In this document: piece by piece, positions 54,899 to 64,000 of the stretch
Layout of the letters: every line of letters starts with the position of its first letter
Numbering within the stretch: position 1 is the first letter of the stretch
Origin: Rutidosis leptorrhynchoides
Lineage: Eukaryota; Streptophyta; Magnoliopsida; Asterales; Asteraceae
Length of the DNA stretch: 64,000 nucleotides
NCBI RefSeq assembly: GCF_046630445.1
Contig: NC_092336.1
Coordinates: 507,999,501 to 508,063,500 of the forward strand
Direction: 5' to 3'
Notes under the pieces: model-generated
Databases searched by the model: none
Told to the model about the DNA's origin: nothing
Seen by the model: the letters and a program-made list of their open reading frames with translations, nothing else
Translations under genes and position numbers: made by a program

Positions 54899-56766
54899 AT
54901 GAATAAACTCCTAGAAAAGGATGCTCCATTCATCTTTTCAGATGAGTATATCAAATCTTTTAATATTCTTAAAGAGAAACTCACTAATGCGCCGATCATG
55001 ATAACACCAAATTGGAATCTACCATTTGAACTAATGTGCGATGCAAGTGATTTTGCAATGGGAGCCGTTTTAGGACAAAGGATTGAAAAATGATTTCAAC
55101 CTATATATTATGCTAGTAAGACGTTACAAGGAGCACAAACGAACTATACAACTACTGAAAAAGAACTCCTTGCTATTGTCTTTGCTTTTGACAAATTTCG
55201 ATCATATCTCGTTCTAGCAAAAACGGTGGTCTATACCGACCATTCTGCTCTTAGATACCTATTTTCAAAACAAGATGCTAAACCAAGATTAATCCGTTGG
55301 ATCTTACTCTTACAAGAGTTTGATATTGAAATCCGAGATAAAAAGGGAGCAGAAAATCTCGCCGCTGATCATCTTTCTCGTCTTGAAAATCCTGAATTAG
55401 AAGTTCTAAATGAATCGGCCATACAAGACAACTTTCCTGATGAATATCTATTGAAGATAGATTATAAAGAAATTCCATGGTTTGCAGACTATGCAAACTA
55501 TTTAGTATGTGGATTCCTTGAAAAAGGATTATCGTACCAAAGACGAAAGAAATTCTTCGGTAATATAAAACACTATTTTTGGGAAGATCCACATTTGTTT
55601 AAAAGTTGTCCCGATGAAATAATACGCCGATGTGTATTTGGAGATAAAGCTAGTAAAATATTAACCATTGTCACACAGGACCAACAGGAGGGCATTATGG
55701 GCCTCAATTAACAGCAAGAAAAGTTTATGATGCTGGATTCTATTGGCCTACAATTTACAAAGACGCACACCTTCTTTGCAAATCCTGTGATGCTTGTCAA
55801 AGGACCGGAAAAATAAGTCAACGTGATGAAATGCCACAAAATGTCATCCAAGTATGTGAAGTATTTGACATTTGGGGTATTGACTTTATGGGTCCATTTC
55901 CAAAATCTCATAATAATCTATATATACTCGTAGCCATTGATTATGTATCTAAATGGGCGGAAGCACAAGCTCTCCCAACTAACGATGCACGAGTTGTAGT
56001 CAATTTTTTAAAACGTCTTTTTGCAAGGTTTGGAACACCGAAAGCTTTAATAAGTGATCGGGGTACTCATTTTTGTAATAATCAACTTGAGAAAGTTCTT
56101 AAAAGATATGGAGTAACTCATAAAATCTCCACCGCATATCATCCACAAACAAGTGGACAAGTTGAAAATACCAACCGAGCTTTAAAACGTATTCTAGAGA
56201 AAACCGTAGGATCAAATCCGAAGGAATGGTCCATTAAATTGGAGGATGCACTCTGGGCTTTTAGAACAGCCTACAAAACTCCAACTGGAACCACACCTTT
56301 TAGACTTGTTTATGGAAAAGCATGTCATCTTCCAGTAGAAATTGAACACAAAGCATTTTGGGCTTTGAAGACATGTAATCTTGATTTACATGAAGCCGGA
56401 CGTCTATGATTAAGTCAACTAAACGAATTAGAAGAATTAAGACATGAAGCATACGAAAATTCGTTAATCTATAAAGAAAGAACGAAGAAATGGCGTGATA
56501 AAAGAATCATAAGTTCAAAAGAATTTAAGGAAGGAGATAGAGTTCTTCTTTTCAATTCACGATTCAAGCTATTTCCTGGAAAATTGAAATCAAGATGGTC
56601 TGGACCATTCATAGTCAAAAGATTTTTCCCATACGGAACGATAGAATTAATAAATTCAAATGGGATTGAATTTAAAGTTAATGGTCACAGAGTTAAACAC
56701 TACATAGATAGTCCGATGGAAGTCGACAATGAAGTTAATCACAATTTCGACACCACAGCTAACTAA
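54899..56766 (+). pseudogene. C: RNase H and integrase
   Basis: RNase H ([27 protein letters not shown]), integrase zinc region (around 55680-55800, ending in CDACQR), core ([36 protein letters not shown]) and GPF region ([12 protein letters not shown]). The frame ends shortly after NEVNHNF, with no second protease module. Broken, several breaks. Confidence 0.88.
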
Positions 56767-56937
56767 GTGTGGGGAGAATCAAGTCTTTAAAGGATAATAT
56801 GTATTTCTGTTAGAGTTAGATTGTCTGTTTTCGTGTAGTTCTCGAAAATGGAACCCGAATGGTCTTTCCCTAGCAGACCCTAAAGAACTAGTCCTCTCCC
56901 CCCATTCTGAATTTTTATTTTTTTAGGTTTTTACAAA

Positions 56938-57321
56938 ATGAAGACTGCCTGTGAACTAAACCATGGTCTAATGCTACACGCTTTGATCACTAAACGTAAT
57001 AATGACACACTTCCGAGTGAAATAGTATCAGTAATCAGAGAAAGAATGGACGGAGTTAGAAAAGAATCCAGATGCGAAGATAATAAGTTACAATTTGGTA
57101 AAGGAAAATCAAAATCCGCAGCGAAAAGAAGAGCACGACACCTAGAAATATGTCACAAATGCGGAAAATGGTCACATGGAGGTAAATGTTCAAATAATCA
57201 AACCTATTCAAATACCGAATTTGTTACTTTATGCAGAGACGGACCGTTCGTATGTTTAGAAGAAAAAACACTGAATGCTCGAGGTTACGCCTATGTAGCC
57301 ATGGAAAACTTTTCCAATTAA
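56938..57321 (+). CDS. C: small zinc-cluster ORF (127 aa)
   Basis: Homologous to the 132-residue ORF of A: same ATG, same basic segment and same CHKCGKWSHGGKC cluster, open to its end. It is one of few frames in C without breaks. CAG|GTAAGT (GT at 57376-57377) lies 55 bp after its stop. Function unknown; nucleic-acid binding is inferred from the Cys-His cluster. Confidence 0.62.
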   Translation: MKTACELNHGLMLHALITKRNNDTLPSEIVSVIRERMDGVRKESRCEDNKLQFGKGKSKSAAKRRARHLEICHKCGKWSHGGKCSNNQTYSNTEFVTLCRDGPFVCLEEKTLNARGYAYVAMENFSN

Positions 57322-57376
57322 ACCGACTATCTTATGAATGAGATAGATCATATAACTAAGAATACTATCTCACAGG

Positions 57377-58353
57377 TAAGTCTGTACAATTTTTATTTAT
57401 TTATTTTTTTTTTTAACCTTTTGATAATAAACGCTAATTTGTTCGCTAAAAAGTATTAAATTGGTATTGAATAAAATTAGGTTTGGCGACCGAAATTATT
57501 GATATCGTTCAAAAATTTATTACATCACTGCGAAATTTAACGTTTATTCTTAAAGTATAAATATCTTTAATCAATCAACCCAAAATATTTCAAAAATTCT
57601 TCATGAGTTAAATTAGGTCTTGGAACCGAAATTACTTTACCGAAAAGAGGGGCGCATATTTTTGATAATATTTGATTGATTAAAGTGGGATAAAAAGCCA
57701 AAAAGATTTTTAATTTTATTTTTACCATGTTTTTAAAATTAATATTTAAATCTTAAATTAATATTGTAAACTTTGTAAAAACAATATATTTAAAATTGTA
57801 AATATTTTAAAAATTAATATAAGTTTGGTGTGAATTTATAATATGAATTTTTAAATTAAGTTTGGTGTGAATTTTTAATTTTTAAAATATGAATTTTTAA
57901 TTTTATGCATTTCAAATTTTAAGTTTGGTGTGAATTTTTAATATTAATTTTGAATTTTATGTATTTTTATTTTAAATTGTGTGAATTTAAAAATAAAAAT
58001 TTACTTTATCTCATTAAGTTAAAAATATGATTTTTAAAATTCATTGTAAGTTGAAGACTAGGTCTTTGAACCGAAATTGCTTTACCCGAGGGAGGGACGA
58101 GAACTTTTATTATCATTATTTTTAATCTTATTGAATTAAAGTATACCAAAAACATTAAAAAACTCAAAAATCTTAGCTTTTAAAACAATCGCTACAAAAA
58201 AAGACAAATTTTAAAATTTTGTCGAAGGACGGACTAGGACATCGATCCGAAACGATCTCGTCCTAAATAACAAGGGAAACAAAATTTTAAAATTACTTAC
58301 TTAATTATTTTAATTAGTATAAGATATATAAAAAAATATATATATATATTAAC
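57377..58353 (+). other. C: spacer between the zinc-cluster ORF and env, with repeated modules
   Basis: AT-rich, no gene. Four copies of the ACCGAAATT-type module (about 57460-57517, 57597-57655, 58040-58104 and 58208-58268) and an array of AGTTTGGTGTGAATTTTTAA units (57818-57945). The last module can fold as a hairpin (GGACG...CGTCC). Confidence 0.65.
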
Positions 58354-58433
58354 AAACTCCGCGACTCGCGGAGTTTGAAGCTTTAAACCCCGCGACTCGC
58401 GGGAGTATCGAATTACAGAAAAAAAATATAAGA
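58354..58433 (+). promoter_or_regulatory. C: palindrome pair and TATA-like box upstream of env
   Basis: 11 bp-arm palindrome AAACTCCGCGA around one C (58354-58376, centre 58365) and CCCGCGA-C-TCGCGGG (58389-58403, centre 58396), 31 bp apart. TATAAGA at 58427-58433 begins 24 bp later, close to the 22 bp seen in the LTR. The env first exon starts at 58561. A candidate internal promoter, inferred from this layout. Confidence 0.6.
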
Positions 58434-58560
58434 GCTGGAACAGCTCAGTCCCAACCCAAAACAAAGAAAAATACTGCGAAAACACAGACGCAAAAACCCG
58501 AAAAAAACCCCCCAAAATCACAATTTTTAACCGTTAATCATCAAATCTTTTACTAAAATC

Positions 58561-60430
58561 ATGTTGAGAAGGATGCTATCAAGGAATTACTCAAGAAAAA
58601 CGGTAAATTTCTATACCTAAACACCATTTAATCCGAAAATTAGTGTTCTTGAGCAATTTTTTCCCCAATTTGATTTTGATGCTTTTTAGTGTAATTATGC
58701 TTAAATTGTTTATGTATTATGCTTGTATAACCTAGATTGATGCTATTTAACATGATTAGAAGCCTTAAACTTCAAATTTTGAGTAATCTAGGGTTTGTGT
58801 TCTTGAGCAAATTTGGGGCTTTTTGATATAAACAGGTTATGGCCGATTTTTGTCATGAATTGTTGCTAAATTAAGTAGTGTAACATGTTTAGGTAGTTAA
58901 ATGATCCAAACTTTGAGCCTAAACATGATTTTGAGAATTAAAGTGGACTTTTTCAAGTCTAAAATTCATGAACTTGATTTTTGAGAGATAATGCCATTTG
59001 AAACTTGTTTAATTGCTAGTAATGATTATTTTGACATGTTATTTGAATTGAATGCTTATGAACTTGACGAACATTTTCGTATATGCTTATTTGAAAAAGT
59101 GTAGATTTGATAAAAATATGAAAATGAGCTTAAGTTTGATATAAATTGATCATGTCATTGTAATTATTTTGATTGATGATTTTGCTGACACTAATGCATA
59201 TTTGAATGCACAAAAATTGTGTTTGATGTGTTTTGCAGACTGAAAGGGGTGAATCTTCATCCCAAGCTCGCAATGCTCCTGATGAGAATGCGGAACAACA
59301 GGAGGTGGATAACTACTACAAGCAAGATATACCTCATCCAGTCATGACATTTTCTGATATGCACTTGGAAGATTTGCACCCGAACCTGAGATTTGACAGA
59401 CTTTGGATAGATTATCCAAAATATCAAAGGGGTTTGCATACTCTTCATTCCAAAGTTGTTGAGGTACCTAGGGTCATAGAATGGGGACCCTTAGAAGCTG
59501 TAGAATTGGCCGGGCCAATTAGGGAATTACTTGTACAGAGGTATGGTAATTCTACTTTTAACGACTGGGTACATTTATTCACCATGCGTAGACCTGTATA
59601 TAAAGTATGGTGTGAAGAATTGTTATGTAGTATAGAATTAAATGATCGGGTAGCTAGTTTAACCGATCGATCTTTTATTAGATTTTTGTTAGGAGGTTCG
59701 ATGCGCCACATGTCTTTACTAGACATGGCTCAGGCTTTACGTATATATACGCCTGAGGAGTTAGCATCTGCCGATTGTAGAGGGTTGATACTAAATGGTA
59801 GAAAGATAGATGAAAATTTTGATACACATGGTGTATGGAGTCAAATGACAAGCCATCACCGATTCAAAGGGGGAAATTACTCTTATTTGGATATAGATAG
59901 AGCTGAATTAAGAGTGATTCATAGGTTTTTAGCTAATTCGATTACACAAAGAGGTAAGAACAAGGAAAAGGTAAATGAACAGGATTTGTTTTACCATATG
60001 TGTATTCGAGACCCACAAAGCGCTGTAAGTATACCTTATTGTGTGGGTTATTATTTATCAGCTATGGTTAGGGGGATGAGACCGCATAGCATAATAGGAG
60101 GTGGTATTTTTATTACTTTGATTGCTGAATATCTCGGTGTGGATATAAGTCGGGGGGGATTATTAGTCGAAGAACCAGAACCCCGCGATACTATAGGTTT
60201 AAATGTATACCATGGTGCGAAAGTTTTGAAGAGGCGAAATAACGCCGCAGTACAATACCATGGTAGACATCCACAGGTTGAGAGAAACCAACAACAAGGT
60301 AATGTAGGAGGGGGAAATGAAATGCAAGAAATGCAAAGGTTTATAGCTTCACAGGAGTACGAAAATGCTAGACAGAGAGCATTTGAAGATTGGCAAGTTC
60401 ATCAAAACCAAATCATAGCTCATTGCCAAC
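58561..60430 (+). pseudogene. C: env-position ORF (Athila ORF1-like), two exons, cut by element E
   Basis: Exon 1 at 58561-58602 is 14 codons, basic and Arg-rich. The intron 58603-59238 (GTAAAT...TTTTGCAG, 636 bp) has the same length as in A. Exon 2 begins at 59239 and no in-frame ATG occurs in its first 35 or so codons, which supports a spliced start. Motifs: FIRFLLGGSMRHMSLLDMAQ, SYLDIDRAELRVIHRFLANS, FITLIAEYLGVDISRGG. The long reading frame is open up to the insertion of E. The Athila ORF1 family has no known function; there is no typical envelope signal peptide. Confidence 0.78.
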
Positions 60431-62296
60431 TGATGATGTAGCGTGAGGGTACGAAATACTATTATTTTTACTAGGAAATACTACAAAATATGACACAAGT
60501 TTTATTAATTTACGGATGGGATATACCTAAACCTTGCTACAACACTATAGGCAGTGTACCTAATCGTAGAGTAGTGTAGTTTTTAGTAAGTCCGGTTCGT
60601 TCCACAGGGAGCTGGTGAAGTTAACGCTATATTATTAAGTTTATTTATAAAAATATATATATAAATAAGTAGTAGTATTATTATAAAATGGGGGTTTTAC
60701 CGTTTAATGACCGGTTTGTCGATTTTAAGCGTAAAAATAAATGACAAAAATTAAAGTGCATAAAATAAATTGCGATAAATAAAATGACAGAAAATAAAAT
60801 TGCGAGTAATAAAATGACAGTAAATAAAGATACGATGAGAAATATAATAAAAGAATTATGCTTATTTAAACTTCCGTAATCATGATGTTTGACGTGTTGA
60901 TTTTAATTTATTACCATGGGTTAATTGTCCTTTGTCCTGGTTTATTTGATACGTCTATCTGGTTTTTGTCCATAATAGTCCATCGGTCATAAATATAAAG
61001 TGCGAGTATCCTCGTCAAATTACCCTTATACCCGAAGTCAAATATTCCAACTGATTAAGGATTTAAACTGTGACGCAGTTATCACTTCTGTCAACAATTA
61101 CACCAGTTATCACTGTATGTAATCCACCCCTGTTTTAATTAGTTTATGAATATTAATTCATCCACTTGATCAGAATGAATAATCAATTACCCAACCCAAT
61201 TGATTAATTAAATGATTATAACAGATTCCATATGAACGTCACTAAATAGGACAACCATAATCATTATTAATTATTAGGATAATTAATTTGAAGATAGGTT
61301 CGACAGACTCCAATGAGTTGTCACTCAATTAGACAATACCCCCCATCTATTAATAGTCAATAATCCAATTTCCACAAGTGTCGGTCTTTTGCCCAAACCT
61401 TAATTATGGTCCAAAGTTCAATAACCCAATTTTAGTAATTAGCCCAACATCATGAGTACTTCATTTTAAATAAGCATAATAACGACTTAGCTACGAGACA
61501 TTAATGTAAAAAGGTTGAACATAACTTACAATGATTAAAAATAGCGTAGCGTTACACGGACAGAATTTCGACTTACACACTCAAACGATCTCTATCATAA
61601 ATCTTATTATTATCATAATTTAAAATTAAAATTAAGATTATTGTTATATCTGATTACATTAACATTATGATAGAGAATTATAAATATAGATATTGATATT
61701 TGATAGATAGAAAAATAAGAAAAAGATAGAAGAAGAAAAAAAAGATCGGAAAAAAAGTTCTCCTCTTCATCGTAATACATCGTTCCTTTTATAGGAAAAT
61801 TAGAATTCAAATTTTCATTTACGACCCCTGAACTATGCTCAATTAACAACTTTTTATTATTTAATATTATTCTTATTATGAATTATTTAAATATTATATT
61901 TTATTCTTGTGCATAGTTGACTCGTAATTTTTACACCGTTGCGTCGAGCGCTGAAAGTTGGTTCATGCCTCGGTTCCGGATTTTCGAACGTCCTTTCGTA
62001 CAATTTTATATCTTGTACTTTGTGTTTTGTAACTTGTACTCTTGTCATTTTTAGACGTTCTTCATCAATAAATTGAACCTTTTGAATTGTATCTTGTACA
62101 TTTGAGCTTTTTGGACGTTTTGGTCTTTCAAATCTTCGTTTTTGTCTTTAAATCTTCATTTTCGAGCGATTTGCGTCTTTCGTCTTCGCACTTATTTATT
62201 TAACTATTACAACTAAAAATAAGGAAATTACATTTAAAAACTTTACATATTGGAACGATATTGCTACAAAATATATGTTCATTTGGAGCACTATCA
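60431..62296 (-). repeat. E: 3' LTR
   Basis: 1866 bp. The TATA region (minus strand CCTATAAAAGG, about 61791-61801) is conserved with A, but the GC-rich palindrome pair that A and C carry directly upstream of it is absent. Confidence 0.88.
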
Positions 62297-64000
62297 AATA
62301 TCCCCACACTTGAGCGTTGCTTGTCCTCAAGCAATACAGAACTTGAAATAAAAACATACATGAATCACTTTTTTATTCATCACATTTTGTACATCAGTGA
62401 TTTTGATATAGCGGTATAAACAATGACAGTAATGATGGTTAAAGGTGGGTGTGTCATCCACAGTTGCCTCGGGTTTAGGTCAACGACACTTGCAATCAAA
62501 TAGCCGATTTACTTTCGGTTTCCAAAGCAAAGTGCACATTTGAAAGGCGGTTTACAGTCCCACATGACTATAAAAATTTAGATCCTTTAAGGAAATTGGA
62601 TCTTTATGAAAACATTTGATCTTTTGAAAATTCAAGCTAGATTTTACCCTAGATAAGTTTTCTGATTTGATCCACCATTGGTGTTGCAAAATATATTTGT
62701 GGATCAATATTTTGGCTAAAAACATTTAGGTTTGTGTAATCCACTGCTATCCCGGTATCGGAAAGCACACATCCAGTTTACGTGTTCCGTATATTACCTT
62801 TCGGCAAACTACCGTCCGGTTGTAAAGGAAAGCGATGAACAAGAAACTGTTAAGGCAATGTCCCGTGACATGCAGATGATTATGGTCTTTTAACGTGTCG
62901 GATGCTAGAACTATCCTTGGTAGGAGCGATAGTAAAGATCATCCTATGATTTTTCGGTCTGGCACAAGGTCCTGTCTCCGACCATGCTATGCAACCACCG
63001 TTCTTACGGTTGACACCCGATTTGGTTCAGGTGACCTAATGAATTCCAGGTGAATTCCTAGGATTTTACGTTCAATGGTAATGAACGCATTGAAAATGGG
63101 TTTTCAGAAAACAAATCGGTTTGTATTTTTGATCAAAATATTTTCTCGTTCAAGCTCGAGTTTAGATATCATTGAATTCCATGAGTTTGAATTCTCAATC
63201 TTTAAGGTCAATCTCAAGGATTGAGTAATATCAGTCTTAAAAGCTGATTTTTAATCTTTAAGGAGATTATCCTTTCTGGGGATCTGATTCATTAGTCTTA
63301 TCAAGCTAATTTGCACGGTGCCTCCCCATTGTACGAGATAAATCCTTCTCATGGTTAGGATAAATCTGACCACTTGGCGACCCTGTTTGATGCTGAGGTC
63401 CGTGGATTTCCTGCTGATTTTAGAGATGACTTTTCTAGATTTTTCGTCAACCTACAGCTGGTCTGGACGACAACTTCATGACCTAAATCAAGAAGCGCGT
63501 GTCTTTTTCGGAAGACTTTACTTCCTTCAAATGATGGAATTGATTCATCGTGTAGATCCATCTCTTCTTTTCTTTCATCGGATAAAACAGTTGATTATTG
63601 TTCAAAACAAAAGTATTTTCAATTGTTTGTACAAAAATATGTGATAGATAGTTTTTAATTGAATAACTTGGTACATTCTCCCCACACTTAGTTTCTTTCT
63701 TTGCCTTTTTATTCTCCTTTATTCCATTTTAAATGAATTCAAGCGTTTTAAGTTGTTTCTCAATTTATGTCCTTTTCGAGGTAACGATAATTTCGGTATT
63801 AACACCTAGTTTTCATCGTTCATAAATATGTATAAACATGATTTTGAGTTCATTTAATTGAAAATTTTTCAAATTTTCACAAAATTTGGCAAATAAACTA
63901 AGTGTAAACCCGAGAGAATTTATAACCCTTCCCCACACTTGAGATCATGCAATGCCCTCATTTGCATGAAATCAGACTATAATTATAAATTCATGAGGGT
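62297..64000 (-). other. E: 3' untranslated interior
   Basis: Starts with the polypurine tract (minus strand AAGTGTGGGGATATT). Collinear with 1584-3300 of A, apart from a segment of about 110 bp (about 62440-62552) present only in E. One ACCGAAATT-type module is at about 63775-63825. No gene seen. Confidence 0.7.

Larger units (their letters stand above)
47655..60430 (+). mobile_element. Athila-like element C (same family as A), interrupted by element E
   Basis: 5' LTR, PBS, leader, gag-pol, zinc-cluster ORF and a two-exon env-position ORF in the same order as A, on the opposite strand. It is inserted into Copia element D; the expected left target duplication is GCATC (47650-47654). E interrupts it inside the env-position ORF at 60430/60431, so its 3' LTR is outside the window and it cannot be dated by LTR pairs. 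About seven breaks are visible in gag-pol, and it lacks the second protease module of A. Confidence 0.93.
60431..64000 (-). mobile_element. Diverged Athila-type element E, 3' end, inserted in C
   Basis: 3' LTR (60431-62296) followed by the 3' non-coding interior of the element, which aligns with 1584-3300 of A. It runs off the right edge of the window. The LTR ends TGATG...TATCA and shares blocks with the LTR of A (for example TGTACCTAATCGTA and ACACGGACAGAATTTCGAC) but is clearly another subfamily. The left target duplication should be CCAAC (60426-60430). No coding part is in view. Confidence 0.88.

Noticed and set aside
60431-62296. E LTR as the missing 3' LTR of C
   Set aside because: It is in the opposite orientation, is diverged from the C 5' LTR, lacks the palindrome cassette and cuts the env-position ORF, so it belongs to a separate insertion.
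1-64000. CRISPR arrays, bacterial operons, rRNA genes
   Set aside because: None seen. The short tandem repeats present lack the spacer structure of CRISPR and the sequence is clearly plant nuclear.

Overview
The window is nuclear DNA of a flowering plant. The evidence is an LRR receptor-like pseudokinase gene with plant-type introns, Athila, Tekay and Copia LTR elements, Stowaway and Tourist-like MITEs, tRNA-derived SINEs and a PIF/Harbinger transposon. The accessory ORFs of the retroelements resemble, from memory, those common in Asteraceae (daisy family); that placement is an inference.

Layout. (1) Positions 1-28780: Athila-like Ty3 element A on the minus strand, its 3' LTR cut by the window start. 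Inside its pol sits a whole-looking Tekay chromovirus B on the plus strand (11127-22426, TSD CAATA). (2) 28781 to about 32340: the 3' part of a Copia-like element F with a late env-position ORF, a polypurine tract and a 3' LTR; A inserted into F. (3) About 32340-43600: a gene island. It holds a four-exon LRR receptor-like pseudokinase gene (minus), an SSB/SOSS-B-like OB-fold gene (plus), a complete PIF/Harbinger element with an open transposase, two MITEs, several SINE-like repeats and a possible organelle-derived tract. (4) About 43600-64000: Tork-like Copia element D (plus), interrupted by Athila-like element C (plus, same family as A), which is itself interrupted by a diverged Athila relative E (minus) that runs off the window. 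The gene island is therefore bracketed by inverted copies of one Athila family.

How the parts work together. The host genes look ordinary. The surprising structure is in the env-bearing retroelements. A and C carry a cassette of two GC-rich palindromes whose centres are always 31-32 bp apart. It lies just upstream of the LTR TATA box, again in the leader before gag, and again between pol and the spliced env-position ORF, where C has another TATA-like motif at the LTR-like distance. The unrelated element F carries a different palindrome array (TCGRCCGA core, mostly 21 bp period) at the matching two places: its LTR just before a TATA-like box, and upstream of its own late ORF. This suggests that LTR operator-like arrays were copied to make a second, internal promoter for the late ORF. 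Element A also carries an in-frame second protease-like module after its integrase, flanked by 15 bp direct repeats and absent from C.

The LTR elements are treated as fossils. LTR pairs of A and B differ by about 0.6% by eye, so both look a few hundred thousand years old if a grass-like substitution rate applies.
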